Below, one piece after another: positions 16,590 to 24,678 of a stretch of 64,000 bases of DNA. Every line of letters begins with the position of its first letter. The stretch's first letter is position 1. The stretch comes from Gallionella sp. (lineage in GTDB: Bacteria; Pseudomonadota; Gammaproteobacteria; Burkholderiales; Gallionellaceae). The DNA lies in NCBI GenBank assembly GCA_028707275.1, contig JAQTUP010000008.1, positions 1 through 64,000 on the forward strand, given 5' to 3'. A program made the translations under genes and the position numbers. A model generated the notes under the pieces. The model saw nothing but the letters and a program-made list of their open reading frames with translations, made no database searches and was not told the origin of the DNA.

Positions 16590-16722
16590 CTTGCGCCTTC
16601 CCCCTTGCAGAGGGGGAAGAGCGAAGCGAGGGGGCAAACAGGATGGGAGTAAACACGTTAAAATATATGCGTTTCTACCCCCACCCTAGCCCTCCCCCTG
16701 CAAGGGGGAGGGGCTAAAGCGG
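16590..16722. repeat. Two copies of the CCCCCTGCAAGGGGG palindromic repeat
   Basis: One copy reads CTTCCCCCTTGCAGAGGGGG (about 16597-16616), the other CCTCCCCCTGCAAGGGGGAG (about 16690-16709). They belong to the family also found at 2900-2930, 21335-21366 and 39487-39519 and, in variant form, inside coding genes. They separate the protease gene from the TPR gene. Confidence 0.75.
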
Positions 16723-16748
16723 TTAACGGATTATTCGAGGGATTTTCC

Positions 16749-18197
16749 TTGGCAGACGCGGTTCAATCTCATGTGAACGACACGCATACACAAACCCTTT
16801 CATCCGAATCCGGCCCGTTGGAGCGCGCGCGGATTTTGTTCAATCTGGAGCGCTACCGCGATGCGCTGGGGCTGCTGCGCCCGCATATCCACGAGGCCGA
16901 CGATCCGGTTGCAGCTTACGAGTTGTGCGCCACCTGTCTGCGCCTGATGGATGAATTTACCGCTGCCCGCAAGCTGGCTGAGGAAGCGCTGAGTCACTAC
17001 CCGCAAGAATCGGTCTTGCACATGGAGTTGTCGCGCGCCTTGTGCGGTCAGTCGCTGTTTCAGGCGGCGCTTGAAGCGGCGCGGCAGGCGGTGGCATTGT
17101 GGCCCTGTGCCGATACGCACGCGCTGGAGTCTGCCGTGTTGTATGACATGAACCGCTATGACGATTCGGTTTCATGCATCCGGCGCGCACTGGATTTGGA
17201 GCCCAACAATCCAAACTGGCACTCTCTGCTGGCGAAAAACCTGTATTACCAGAACAAGGAGGTGGAATCGCTGGCCTCGGTGAATACCGGTTTGGCGTTG
17301 GAGCCGAATCATGTCGAATTGCTGGGAATGCTGGCACGACTGGAGCATCAGCGCGACAAAAAGCTGGACTTGCTGCGTTCGGTGTTGCGCATCGATCCCA
17401 GGCATGAAGGGCATCGGCGGCTCTACGATGAAGGGACGCAGCTATTCCGGCGCACCTTGCTTCTGGCGGCAGCTTTTACGCTGCTGCACTTCGCGGTTAA
17501 ATTTCTGCCCCCCGAAGACTGGCAGTGGGCATACAAGAGCTATGGCGCTATCGTCATCTGGATTGCGGGGATCGCACTGGACAACCCTGAGCCGAAAATC
17601 TTCCGGCTGATCGTCGGCTTCAATTTTGTCAATATCGCGCTGGGCATAGCCCCCAATGATTTGGCTGCGGCCTGCGATACCCTGATCAATCAGGGTGTCG
17701 CGAATTTTTTGGCTATGAGCGTCGGGCTGACCATCATGGCCTACATCGGCGCGCAGCTAATGATGATCGTGAAAGTCATACTGATCGTTCCCCGGGCTAC
17801 CGCCCGGCAGTTTTTGCAGGCATTTCGTGACGCGCGAAAATCGGGGGTCACACATGGCTTTCTGCGCGAACTGGTCAACTCGCGCAATGCCTGGTTCAAC
17901 CTCGCCGCCTGTTTACCGCCGCTGTTCGCGCCCTGGCTTGCTCCCTCATGGGATGCGCTTGCCGCCTATCTGTTTTTTGTCCAGCCGCTGCTGCTTTATG
18001 TGCTCAGCCGTTTGTGGCTGCCGGAGGGGCAACGGGTCGGCTATTGGGGATTGTTGTTTTTGCATGGATTTGTCCTGTTTTTTGTTTCCGCAGGTCACGA
18101 TCCTGATGTATTGAGCTTGTCGGGTAACCTGTTGCTGGGACTGGCACTCGCACTGACCGGCATCATTACGGCAGATTTTTTACGGAGAATTGCATGA
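16749..18197 (+). CDS. TPR-containing multi-pass membrane protein
   Basis: A 482-residue protein with a TTG start (GAGGG eight bases before it). Residues 20-230 are tetratricopeptide repeats (RARILFNLERYRDALGLLRPH, AVLYDMNRYDDSVSCIRRALDLEPNNPNW). Residues 235-480 hold about six to seven transmembrane helices. TPRs should bind a protein partner on the cytoplasmic side. The gene overlaps the AAA ATPase by 4 bp (ATGA), so the two very likely form one complex. Function unknown. Confidence 0.75.
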   Translation: MADAVQSHVNDTHTQTLSSESGPLERARILFNLERYRDALGLLRPHIHEADDPVAAYELCATCLRLMDEFTAARKLAEEALSHYPQESVLHMELSRALCGQSLFQAALEAARQAVALWPCADTHALESAVLYDMNRYDDSVSCIRRALDLEPNNPNWHSLLAKNLYYQNKEVESLASVNTGLALEPNHVELLGMLARLEHQRDKKLDLLRSVLRIDPRHEGHRRLYDEGTQLFRRTLLLAAAFTLLHFAVKFLPPEDWQWAYKSYGAIVIWIAGIALDNPEPKIFRLIVGFNFVNIALGIAPNDLAAACDTLINQGVANFLAMSVGLTIMAYIGAQLMMIVKVILIVPRATARQFLQAFRDARKSGVTHGFLRELVNSRNAWFNLAACLPPLFAPWLAPSWDALAAYLFFVQPLLLYVLSRLWLPEGQRVGYWGLLFLHGFVLFFVSAGHDPDVLSLSGNLLLGLALALTGIITADFLRRIA

Positions 18198-19465
18198 CAC
18201 TGGATGAACTCAAGCTGATACACGCAGCGTACCGCGCCTCCCCCGGTAATCCGGATCTGGCGCTGTTGCTGGCAAGTAAACTGGCCGCGCTACAGATGTG
18301 GCCGGAGTTGCTCGATAACCTGGATGCGTGGCTTGGTCAGCCCGTGGAAAAACAGCCGCCGGAGCTGGCTGCTTTGTTGATACGCGCATTGCTGGAAACC
18401 GCTCGCCTCCCGGAGGCCGAAGCAAAACTGAACAGCTTGCTGGATGCCGCACCGGATTATGATGTCGAAGCACTGCTTGCCGCCTTCGAGGGAAAAGGCC
18501 TCAAGCCGCGCCGCAGCAACAGGCAAAGGAGCGTTGACGACCCGATGTCTGACCTTTCCGACTTTCGCCCGCTCGATCTGAAAACCCGTTCTCAGGTGAG
18601 CTTTGCGCAGGTGGGCGGACTGGACGCGCTCAAGGAAGCCGCCCGCATGAAAATAATCCTGCCGTTCCAGAAGCCGGAGCTGTTTGCCAAATACGGCAAA
18701 AAGGCGGGAGGCGGGCTGTTGTTGTACGGCCCGCCGGGTTGCGGCAAGACCCATTTTGCCAAGGCGGTTGCGGGCGAATGCGGCGCGGCGTTCTTCAATG
18801 TCGGCATACACGATATCCTCAATCTCTATGTCGGCAACAGCGAACGCAACATGCGCCGTCTGTTCGAGACTGCCCGCAGCAATAAACCCGCTATTCTGTT
18901 TATTGATGAGATAGACGCGCTGGGGCGCAAGCGCGAACTGATGCGCCACAGCGGCATGACCACCACCATCAACGCCTTTCTCAACGAATTGGACGGCGTG
19001 GGCAACGACAACGCCGGGCTGCTGGTGATGGGCGCGACCAATGCGCCGTGGGATATTGATTCCGCCTTCAAGCGCCCCGGCAGATTCGATCAGCGCCTGT
19101 TCGTCCCGCCGCCCGACCTTGCCGCGAGAGAATCCATCCTGCGCATTTATCTGGCCGATAAACCGGTAGCCCCCCTGGATCTGGCGCAGATCGCCCGCAA
19201 CACCGAACACTTCTCCGGTGCGGACCTTGCCGCGCTGGTCAGCCAGGCCGCAGATATTGCGCTGACCGAGATTCTCAAAACCGGCCGCGAGCGTCCGATA
19301 GACAGCAAAGACATCGCCAGTGTGCTCAAACAAATCAAACCCTCCACGCTGGAATGGCTGGCAGTCGCAAAAAACTATGTGGAATACGCCAACGAAGAAG
19401 GCAGCTACGACGAAATCCGCGACTATCTGGCGGGGACTGGCGGCAAAAGGAGGATGGGGTTTTGA
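18194..19465 (+). CDS. AAA+ ATPase of the FtsH/Cdc48 type, partner of a TPR membrane protein
   Basis: A 423-residue protein. Residues 1-100 are helical and TPR-like; a single AAA domain follows at about 135-380, with Walker A GPPGCGKTH (about 179), Walker B ILFIDEIDA (about 233), sensor MGATNAPWDID and arginine finger FKRPGRFDQRLFVPPPD. It has no protease domain, so it should remodel or extract proteins, perhaps feeding a separate protease; a CtpA-like gene is two genes upstream but acts in another compartment. It is co-translated with the TPR membrane gene. Confidence 0.85.
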   Translation: MTLDELKLIHAAYRASPGNPDLALLLASKLAALQMWPELLDNLDAWLGQPVEKQPPELAALLIRALLETARLPEAEAKLNSLLDAAPDYDVEALLAAFEGKGLKPRRSNRQRSVDDPMSDLSDFRPLDLKTRSQVSFAQVGGLDALKEAARMKIILPFQKPELFAKYGKKAGGGLLLYGPPGCGKTHFAKAVAGECGAAFFNVGIHDILNLYVGNSERNMRRLFETARSNKPAILFIDEIDALGRKRELMRHSGMTTTINAFLNELDGVGNDNAGLLVMGATNAPWDIDSAFKRPGRFDQRLFVPPPDLAARESILRIYLADKPVAPLDLAQIARNTEHFSGADLAALVSQAADIALTEILKTGRERPIDSKDIASVLKQIKPSTLEWLAVAKNYVEYANEEGSYDEIRDYLAGTGGKRRMGF

Positions 19466-19499
19466 CAGAAAAGCATATAAAGAACCGATTCCCGAATCT

Positions 19500-19540
19500 C
19501 TATATATCAGGTATAGTGCACTCTATATATTAACGCTCGA
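19500..19540 (+). promoter_or_regulatory. AT-rich dyad before the toxin-antitoxin operon
   Basis: CTATATATCAGGTATAG and CTCTATATATTA lie within 50 bp upstream of the antitoxin start and form an imperfect dyad of TATATA blocks. Such sites are usual operators for antitoxin autorepression, and TATAGT could be the -10. Suggested by position only. Confidence 0.35.
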
Positions 19541-19551
19541 TAGGTAATGAA

Positions 19552-20013
19552 ATGGCTGCTGCTGACAATACCATAGACCATGTGACGCTTTCCCGGCTGG
19601 TCGAGGCCAACGCCGTTAATGGTGCAAACATCATCGGACAACCGGGCGGCTGGGGGGTCGTTATCAAGTACGGCATGACCGAACGTACTTTAGCGGCCAA
19701 ACGTGGAACAGTTCGCATCTTTCGCAAGTTTGAAACGCTGGTTGCCTACCTGAAAGAAATCGGCGTGGCTAAATATCAGGTGGATGCCACTAATTTTGAT
19801 CCGGCTGCACTCAAGTTGACTCGAAATAATGAAGGAGCCGGGGCGCGCATGAAGGCCGCACACGAGGCCGCTGCTTACGATAAATGGTTTCGGGCGCAAG
19901 TGCAGGAAGCACTGGACGACACCAGTCCCGCAATTCCCGATGCCGAGGTTAAAGAATACTTTGCGGCCAAACGCGAAAAACTTGAACAACGCATAAAAGC
20001 GAATGCGCCATGA
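19552..20013 (+). CDS. Antitoxin, stability-determinant type with long N-terminus
   Basis: A 153-residue protein. The C-terminal third (AAYDKWFRAQVQEALDDTSPAIPDAEVKEYFAAKREKL) matches the stability-determinant antitoxins that bind ParE toxins. The N-terminal 100 residues (TLSRLVEANAVNGANIIGQPGGWGVVIKYG...) are an extra domain of strand-rich character, perhaps DNA-binding, which most such antitoxins lack. It overlaps the toxin by 4 bp. Assignment rests on the C-terminus and context. Confidence 0.75.
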   Translation: MAAADNTIDHVTLSRLVEANAVNGANIIGQPGGWGVVIKYGMTERTLAAKRGTVRIFRKFETLVAYLKEIGVAKYQVDATNFDPAALKLTRNNEGAGARMKAAHEAAAYDKWFRAQVQEALDDTSPAIPDAEVKEYFAAKREKLEQRIKANAP

Positions 20014-20285
20014 AACTCAAATGGAGGGCCGCCGCATTGAGAGACCGCGAGCGAATCATGGACGTCATCGCTCTGGAAAATCCGCAAGCTGCTCTTGATC
20101 TTGACGCCTTGTTCGAGAAAAAAGCCGACACGTTGATTGAACAGCCAAAATTATTCAAGTCGGGCCGCATCAAAGGCACCAGGGGGGCCGTGGTACACCC
20201 CAACTACGTTCTGGTCTATCAGGTGTCCGACAAGGCCGTGACTATTTTGCGTGTGCTGCACACCTCGCAGGCATGGCCTATTTGA
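20010..20285 (+). CDS. ParE/RelE-family toxin
   Basis: A 91-residue protein with the ParE fold pattern: KWRAAALRDRERIMDVIALENPQAAL, then LIEQPKLFKSGRIKGTRGAVVHPNYVLVYQVSDKAVTILRVLHTSQAWP. The HTSQAWP end and ILRVLH strand are typical of ParE. These toxins poison DNA gyrase or cleave mRNA; which one applies cannot be told. It is co-translated with the antitoxin. Confidence 0.87.
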   Translation: MKLKWRAAALRDRERIMDVIALENPQAALDLDALFEKKADTLIEQPKLFKSGRIKGTRGAVVHPNYVLVYQVSDKAVTILRVLHTSQAWPI

Positions 20286-20580
20286 CAGGCAAAAAATACA
20301 GTATGCAGTCCTGTATGTCGACTATGCGTGTTGCTCCGCCTCCCGGCCTTTACAGGTCTGCGCGGTACGGGACTGGCTCCGGTTCGGTATTTGCTGAGGG
20401 TGAGGCGCGTCATGCCGATGGCTTTGGCCGCATCGGATAACGCCTTGGCCGAGGGGTAGGGCGTGTGCCCGGTCGAATTTTTTGCCATTGCCTGATGTTG
20501 CACAGTAACATCGGCTAATATACTCCCCCGTGCCCGCCGGATGCAAAAGGGCGCGCGCTTATCACTTATGGGATTTTTGA
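20286..20580. other. Intergenic region before moaC with palindrome
   Basis: No supported gene. An opposite-strand reading frame here (20219-20701) overlaps both neighbours and looks non-coding, although a short stretch in it resembles a helix-turn-helix. GATGTTG-CACA-GTAACATC (about 20494-20512) is one more copy of the palindrome found at the ends of the ~400 bp repeats, about 70 bp before moaC. A promoter for moaC is expected near TAATATACT (20516-20524). Confidence 0.4.
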
Positions 20581-21081
20581 ATGAACGAATTAACGCACTT
20601 TTCTGATGCCGGGCGGGCGCGCATGGTGGATGTGTCTGCAAAATCCGAAACACCGCGCACGGCGAAGGCCAGCGGTGTGCTGCGCATGCTGCCTGCCACA
20701 CTCGAACAGATACGGCTGGGGCGCATGAGCAAGGGCGATGTGCTGACGGTCGCGGATGTGGGCGCCGTGATGGCCGCTAAACGCACCCCCGACATCATCC
20801 CCATGTGTCATTCCATTGCGCTGACCGGGGTGGATGTGGCCTTTTCTGAACTAAATGAGCCGGACATCGGGGGGTGCGTCGGGATTAAAGTTGTCACGAC
20901 GGTCAGTTGCGTCGGGCAAACCGGCGTCGAAATGGAAGCGCTGTGCGCGGCCAATATCGCCTTGCTGACGATTTATGACATGTGCAAGGCCATTGATCGC
21001 GGCATGCGCATCGAATCCGTGCAGCTGGAAGAGAAGCGCGGCGGCAAGAGCGGCGTATGGCAGCGCGGAGCACAGCCATGA
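20581..21081 (+). CDS. moaC: Cyclic pyranopterin monophosphate synthase MoaC
   Basis: A 166-residue protein of normal length. MoaC converts the MoaA product into cyclic pyranopterin monophosphate, the first stable intermediate of molybdenum cofactor. Conserved segments include [52 protein letters not shown] and the lysine-rich EEKRGGKSG. It opens the operon moaC-moaD-moaE-mobB-mobA and overlaps moaD by 4 bp. No moaA is in the window. Confidence 0.95.
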   Translation: MNELTHFSDAGRARMVDVSAKSETPRTAKASGVLRMLPATLEQIRLGRMSKGDVLTVADVGAVMAAKRTPDIIPMCHSIALTGVDVAFSELNEPDIGGCVGIKVVTTVSCVGQTGVEMEALCAANIALLTIYDMCKAIDRGMRIESVQLEEKRGGKSGVWQRGAQP

Positions 21082-21317
21082 TTAAGGTGCTGTTTTTTGG
21101 CCCGGTGGTGGAACACACCGGCTGCAACGCCATGTCCGTCGCATACCAACCCGGCATGAGCTTGCAAAATTTGCGCGATCAGCTGGCAGTGCAATATCCT
21201 CGCGCCTTCGAGATCGTCTGTCTGGTTGCGGTCGATGGTCATCATGTGCGCGATCTGTCGATGCCGCTGGCTGACAACAGCGAAGTGACCTTCATGGCCA
21301 AATTTTCCGGGGGCTAA
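21078..21317 (+). CDS. moaD: Molybdopterin synthase small subunit MoaD
   Basis: A 79-residue beta-grasp protein ending in the obligatory double glycine (AKFSGG), which is made into a thiocarboxylate and donates sulfur to molybdopterin. The start [15 protein letters not shown] is chosen because its ATG overlaps the moaC stop (ATGA); a frame opening 21 bp earlier is not needed. It works with MoaE, encoded next. Confidence 0.93.
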   Translation: MIKVLFFGPVVEHTGCNAMSVAYQPGMSLQNLRDQLAVQYPRAFEIVCLVAVDGHHVRDLSMPLADNSEVTFMAKFSGG

Positions 21318-21329
21318 ATGAAATTTGCG

Positions 21330-21375
21330 AAGCAAATCCCCTCTCGCCCGCTTGCGGGAGAGAGTCAGGAGAGAG
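21330..21375 (+). repeat. Palindromic repeat between moaD and moaE
   Basis: CCTCTCGCCCGCTTGCGGGAG (trimmed core CTCTCGCCCGC / GCGGGAGAG, about 21341-21363) separates moaD and moaE by 63 bp, although every other junction in this operon overlaps. It belongs to the CTCCCC-GCnnGC-GGGGAG family and appears to have inserted here. The end of it supplies GAGAGGA, which now serves as the moaE ribosome site. Confidence 0.65.
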
Positions 21376-21380
21376 GAAAC

Positions 21381-21806
21381 ATGAAAGAAGCGGTCAGAAT
21401 TCAATCGGACGATTTTTCCCAGGACGAGGAAATCAGGGCACTCAAGGCGACGTCGCTGCGCATCGGTGGCATCGCCACCTTTGTGGGCTGCGCCAGGGAT
21501 TTTTCGGAGGGGCGTGAGGTCACGCAAATCAGCTTCGATGCCTATGGCAGCATGGCGGTCTCGGAAATGAGCCAGTTGCGCCTGGACGCCATCGCCCAAT
21601 TTAAATTGCTCGATGCGCGCATCGTGCACAGGATATGTACCGTCACGGCAGGGGAGAATATCGTGTTTATCGCCGCAGGAGCCGAACACCGTGCAGCGGC
21701 TCTGGACGCCTGTCGCTGGATGATAGATGAGCTAAAAGTGCGCGTGCCGATCTGGAAAAAGGAAGTCACGCCGGAAGGTGAGACCTGGGTCACATCGCAT
21801 CCATGA
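21381..21806 (+). CDS. moaE: Molybdopterin synthase catalytic subunit MoaE
   Basis: A 141-residue protein starting MKEAVRIQSDDFSQDEE, with AGAGGAAAC before the ATG. MoaE accepts sulfur from MoaD to build the dithiolene of molybdopterin. Family segments are GGIATFVGCARDFSEG, ISFDAYGSMA, HRICTVTAGENIVFIAA, and the catalytic lysines in VPIWKKEVTPEGETWV. An in-frame extension upstream consists of repeat sequence and is not credible. Overlaps mobB by 4 bp. Confidence 0.93.
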   Translation: MKEAVRIQSDDFSQDEEIRALKATSLRIGGIATFVGCARDFSEGREVTQISFDAYGSMAVSEMSQLRLDAIAQFKLLDARIVHRICTVTAGENIVFIAAGAEHRAAALDACRWMIDELKVRVPIWKKEVTPEGETWVTSHP

Positions 21807-22297
21807 AAATGCCAATTGTAATATCCATCGTCGGGCACTCGGGTGCCGGAAAAACCACGCTGGTTGAAAAGCTGGTGCGCGAATTGAGCGGGCAGGGATT
21901 GAGCATTGCCACGATCAAACACGCCCACCACAAGGTAGCGCTCGATACGCCAGGCAAGGACAGTTATCGCTACAAGGCGGCGGGCGCGTCGATGAGCATG
22001 CTGCTCACTCGTGATGCGCTGCAACTGGTGGCCGATGCCATTGATGAGCGAGAGCCGGAACAGCTGGCGCGCCGTTTTATGGGGGAGGCCGATCTGGTGC
22101 TGGCGGAAGGCTTCTCCCATGCGCCGGGTGAAAAGATCGAGGTATTGCGCCGCGAGTGCGGCAAGCCGCCGCGTTGCGCACTCGAAGACGGCCTGATCGC
22201 CATGATTACCGATATGGATGAAATCTATCCGGAATTGCCGCATTTCGGACTGGAAGACATCGAGGGCATCAGCGAGTTTATCCTGGCGCGAAAATGA
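21803..22297 (+). CDS. mobB: Molybdopterin-guanine dinucleotide biosynthesis adapter MobB
   Basis: A 164-residue P-loop protein with Walker A GHSGAGKTTL at residues 9-18 and the family segment ATIKHAHHKVALDTPGKDSYRYKAAGA. MobB binds GTP and is thought to assist MobA in adding GMP to molybdopterin. ADLVLAEGF is the usual second conserved block. It overlaps moaE and mobA by 4 bp each. Confidence 0.93.
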   Translation: MKMPIVISIVGHSGAGKTTLVEKLVRELSGQGLSIATIKHAHHKVALDTPGKDSYRYKAAGASMSMLLTRDALQLVADAIDEREPEQLARRFMGEADLVLAEGFSHAPGEKIEVLRRECGKPPRCALEDGLIAMITDMDEIYPELPHFGLEDIEGISEFILARK

Positions 22298-22899
22298 TCG
22301 ACGACTGCACGGCACTGATACTCGCGGGCGGCGAATCCCGCCGGATGGGGCAGGACAAGGCTCGCTTGCGGCTGGGCGATAAGACGCTGCTGCAAAGTGT
22401 GATTGCCGCCTTAGAACCCTTGTTTTCAGAGATCATCGTGAGCGTGCGCGAGCCGCGCGCCGAGTGCGAGTTGTCACAGGTTTGCGATGATCCTCTGCAT
22501 GCGGGCCCCCTGGCAGGTCTGGCGGCAGGTATTGAACGCGCCCGGACAGCCTGGGTGTTTGTCGTGGCGTGCGACATGCCCTTTATCACGGGAGAGCTGA
22601 TCGGGCATCTGGCAGATTTTCGCGCGGGGGTGGAGGCGGTCGTGCCTGTCGTGGCGGGCTATCCACAGCCGCTGGCGGCATTTTATGCCACGCGCACTCT
22701 GAAACCGTTGCGCGAAATACTATACGGTGGCGGCAAACAGAGTTTTCGGGCGCTGCTGGAGAAGCTGGACGTGCGCTATGTGAGCGAGGACGAAATGCGA
22801 GCCGCCGACCTGCGCGGTTTTTTCGATCTGGATACGCCCGAGGATATGGCCATTGCCGCCAACAGGTCAGGCGAGCTGAAGGCAAGGAGAATAGAATGA
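22294..22899 (+). CDS. mobA: Molybdenum cofactor guanylyltransferase MobA
   Basis: A 201-residue nucleotidyltransferase of usual length that joins GMP to molybdopterin, giving the bis-MGD cofactor used by DMSO-reductase-family enzymes such as NasA. The N-terminal LILAGGESRRMGQDKARL loop binds GTP, and VVACDMPFIT carries the metal-binding aspartate. Its stop overlaps a truncated HTH gene by 4 bp. Pieces of a second, broken mobA lie at 24274-24546. Confidence 0.95.
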   Translation: MIDDCTALILAGGESRRMGQDKARLRLGDKTLLQSVIAALEPLFSEIIVSVREPRAECELSQVCDDPLHAGPLAGLAAGIERARTAWVFVVACDMPFITGELIGHLADFRAGVEAVVPVVAGYPQPLAAFYATRTLKPLREILYGGGKQSFRALLEKLDVRYVSEDEMRAADLRGFFDLDTPEDMAIAANRSGELKARRIE

Positions 22900-23078
22900 A
22901 ACGGGACCTGTTTGATGAACTGAAAGAGGGATTCAATGCCTTGCAATCTGTACGCGAGGGGAAAATCACCTTACGCCCGCATGTGCTTGAAAAGAAACCT
23001 GTCCCATCAATACACGACGAGACATCACGAACAATCATTTACAATGGAGTCCCCCCGCAGTGCCACGTCAGCCACTGA
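22896..23078 (+). pseudogene. Truncated XRE/HigA-like regulator, N-terminal piece
   Basis: The frame starts MKRDLFDELKEGFNALQSVREGKITLRPH, the beginning of short helix-turn-helix antitoxin-like regulators that usually follow a RelE/HigB toxin. Sequence similarity ends after about 45 residues, before the helix-turn-helix itself, and the frame runs into unrelated DNA. The same first seven codons occur at 24543 after the broken second mobA. A remnant rather than a working gene. Confidence 0.6.
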
Positions 23079-23118
23079 CCTTAGCCGGACATGAGCGGAA
23101 ATAATTACACAGGCAAGA

Positions 23119-23403
23119 TGCTCCCATCCCGTCCCCCTGCTCACCGAGCAAAACAAGGCCGACCTGACCACCTGCGCCGAGAATATTCTGCTGGCGCGTG
23201 AAGCGCATTTTCCCGCCACCATCGCCGACCTGTACGCCCCGGACACCATGCCGGAGAATCTGCGCCATGCGCATGAGCGCTGCGACGAGGTGCTGGAGCG
23301 CATCTACATCTGTCGCCGCGTCAAGAACGACACCGAGCGACTGGAAAAATTGTTCGAGTTTTATATGAAGATGACGGCGGCAAAGCCCAGGCCCCGCAAG
23401 TAG
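23119..23403 (+). pseudogene. C-terminal fragment of a DNA methyltransferase (type IIL/Eco57I-like)
   Basis: Frame ending at TAG 23401-23403 reads LLTEQNKADLTTCAENILLA...FPATIADLYAPDTMPENLR...ERIYICRRVKNDTERLEKLF. This is the usual C-terminus of large single-chain SAM-dependent DNA methyltransferases of restriction systems (YeeA/MmeI-like). Everything before it, including the catalytic domain, is missing. An N-terminal piece of the same type of protein is at 27912-28031. Confidence 0.7.
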
Positions 23404-23491
23404 ATGCTCTGGCATCTTGCTTGACGAACTTACCTCAATAAGTACAATTGCAAATATACTTGTTCGAGTCAACTTGTAAGGAGTTTTCGCT

Positions 23492-23722
23492 ATGTCACAA
23501 ATTACGCTATATCTGGACGATGCCACGCAGGCACTGGTGGAGCAGGCCGCTCAGGCCAATGGCTTATCGAAAAGCCGTTGGGTGTCTGAATTGATCCGCA
23601 AATACGCAACCCTTGAATGGCCCCGGGATTGCCTGGCGCTGGCGGGATGTTTTGCTGATTTCCCCCTGCGCGAAGAAAACACAACCGCGATGCCAGTCGA
23701 TGTGCCACGCGTGGGTTTTTGA
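23492..23722 (+). CDS. Antitoxin, ribbon-helix-helix type
   Basis: A 76-residue protein: TLYLDDATQALVEQAAQANGLSKSRWVSELIRKYA is a ribbon-helix-helix domain; the C-terminal part (FADFPLREENTTAMPVDVPRVGF) should bind the PIN toxin encoded 9 bp downstream. AAGGAG precedes the ATG. CTTGTTCGAGTCAACTTG just upstream (about 23459-23476) may be its operator. Confidence 0.82.
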   Translation: MSQITLYLDDATQALVEQAAQANGLSKSRWVSELIRKYATLEWPRDCLALAGCFADFPLREENTTAMPVDVPRVGF

Positions 23723-23731
23723 TTGCCTGTC

Positions 23732-24139
23732 ATGTTGATTCTCGACAGCAACACCATAAGCTACTATTTTCGCGGCGACCCGCTGGTGGTACCGCGCATG
23801 CAGTCACTGCGACCCGCCGATCTGGGCGTACCTGCCATTGTCGAATATGAGCTGCGTTATGGTATTTTGCGCATGCCACCGGAGGCCGCCAATCCTCGTT
23901 TGACGGCATTAACCGTTTTGCTGCGACCGATGCAACTTCTGCCCTTCGACAGCGAATGTGCGGCTTATGCTGCCCGTATCCGTGTCGAGTTGGAAGCCGT
24001 CGGCACACCCATCGGCCCGCATGATACGTTGATTGCCGCCACGGCATTGCGTTATCAGGCCACGCTGGTGACACGCAATGTGCGCGAATTTTCCCGTGTG
24101 CAGGGTTTACAGTGGCTGAATTGGCACGATGTCCTATGA
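23732..24139 (+). CDS. vapC: VapC-type PIN-domain toxin
   Basis: A 135-residue PIN protein starting MLILDSNTISYYFRGD, with the acidic residues of the metal site at the start (ILDSN), in IVEYELRYGI, and in IGPHDTLIAATAL; the ending LVTRNVREFSRVQGLQWLNW is the common VapC C-terminus. The HDTLIAA motif is typical of VapC that cleave initiator tRNA, but the target is not shown here. The ATG at 23732 is preferred to a TTG three codons earlier. Confidence 0.88.
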   Translation: MLILDSNTISYYFRGDPLVVPRMQSLRPADLGVPAIVEYELRYGILRMPPEAANPRLTALTVLLRPMQLLPFDSECAAYAARIRVELEAVGTPIGPHDTLIAATALRYQATLVTRNVREFSRVQGLQWLNWHDVL

Positions 24140-24180
24140 TCATCCAGTACTGCACAGACAATAAAATCCTGGATGCTTAA

Positions 24181-24270
24181 ATTGTCCAACAGCTTGCTGG
24201 ACAATTGCTTTAGCTTACTGGCGTGGCCGGAGGCGAAATTTGTGCAACCAGTTGTTGCACAATTACCTTG
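24181..24270. repeat. Two adjacent AT-rich palindromes
   Basis: AATTGTCCA-ACAGCTTGC-TGGACAATT (24179-24206) and TTGTGCAAC-CAG-TTGTTGCACAA (about 24239-24262) are two separate inverted repeats in the gap between the toxin gene and the broken mobA. They look alike in build and may be regulatory sites or the ends of a lost element. Confidence 0.45.
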
Positions 24271-24273
24271 GCA

Positions 24274-24440
24274 GTACCAACTTCTCCAGCAGCGCGCGAA
24301 ACTCTGTTTGCCGCCACCGCCCAGTATTTCGCGCAACGGTTTCAGAGTATGCGTGGCATAAAATGCCGCCAGCGGCTGGGGATAGCTCGCCACGACAGGC
24401 ACGACTGCCTCCACCTTGGACTTGGCCACGCGCATCTCGT
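24274..24440 (-). pseudogene. Internal fragment of a second mobA, inverted
   Basis: On the reverse strand the DNA reads VEAVVPVVASYPQPLAAFYA followed by HTLKPLREILGGGGKQS, nearly the same as residues 110-150 of the intact MobA, then runs into unrelated sequence. The nucleotide match to the intact gene is close but not perfect, so the copy is not very recent. It is inverted relative to the C-terminal fragment that follows. Confidence 0.7.
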
Positions 24441-24449
24441 CCACGCCGG

Positions 24450-24546
24450 GCGCCGACCTGCGCAGTTTTTCGATCTGGATACGCCCGAGGATATGGCGCT
24501 GGCAGCTAACATGTCAGGCGAACTGGATGCCAAGAGAATAAAATGA
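24450..24546 (+). pseudogene. C-terminal fragment of a second mobA
   Basis: Forward-strand frame DLRQFFDLDTPEDMALAANM then SGELDAKRIK and stop, matching the last 32 residues of MobA. The stop overlaps the ATG of a frame starting MKRDLFD exactly as at the end of the intact mobA. So the junction mobA-ATGA-MKRDLFD occurs twice, at 22899 and at 24546. Confidence 0.7.
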
Positions 24547-24641
24547 AACGAGACCTGTTTGATCGCATCACTTTTATCCACTATCTAGTTGTAATCGAAT
24601 GGGTGGGAACTCATGCCGAGTACAGTAAGAAGAAATTTTAG
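24543..24641 (+). pseudogene. Chimeric 32-codon frame: regulator start fused to HigB tail
   Basis: The frame begins with MKRDLFD (start of the HTH-type regulator) and passes without break into RITFIHYLVVIEWVGTHAEY and SKKKF. The second part is the C-terminus of a HigB mRNA-interferase toxin (compare the usual WVGTHAEYD ending). It lacks the catalytic core, so it should be inactive. It lies 37 bp before the HigA-type gene, where an intact higB would be. Confidence 0.6.
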
Positions 24642-24678
24642 GGCAATCCAGGTGTAGTGTTTTCGGGGGGGGAAGTTA

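Noticed and set aside
18290..19333. 347-residue reverse frame opposite the AAA ATPase
   Set aside because: Shadow of a clearly coding gene with intact Walker motifs; no family signal of its own.
20219..20701. 160-residue reverse frame before moaC with an HTH-like stretch
   Set aside because: Overlaps moaC and the ParE gene, has no ribosome site, and the HTH-like phrase is short; at most a decayed remnant.
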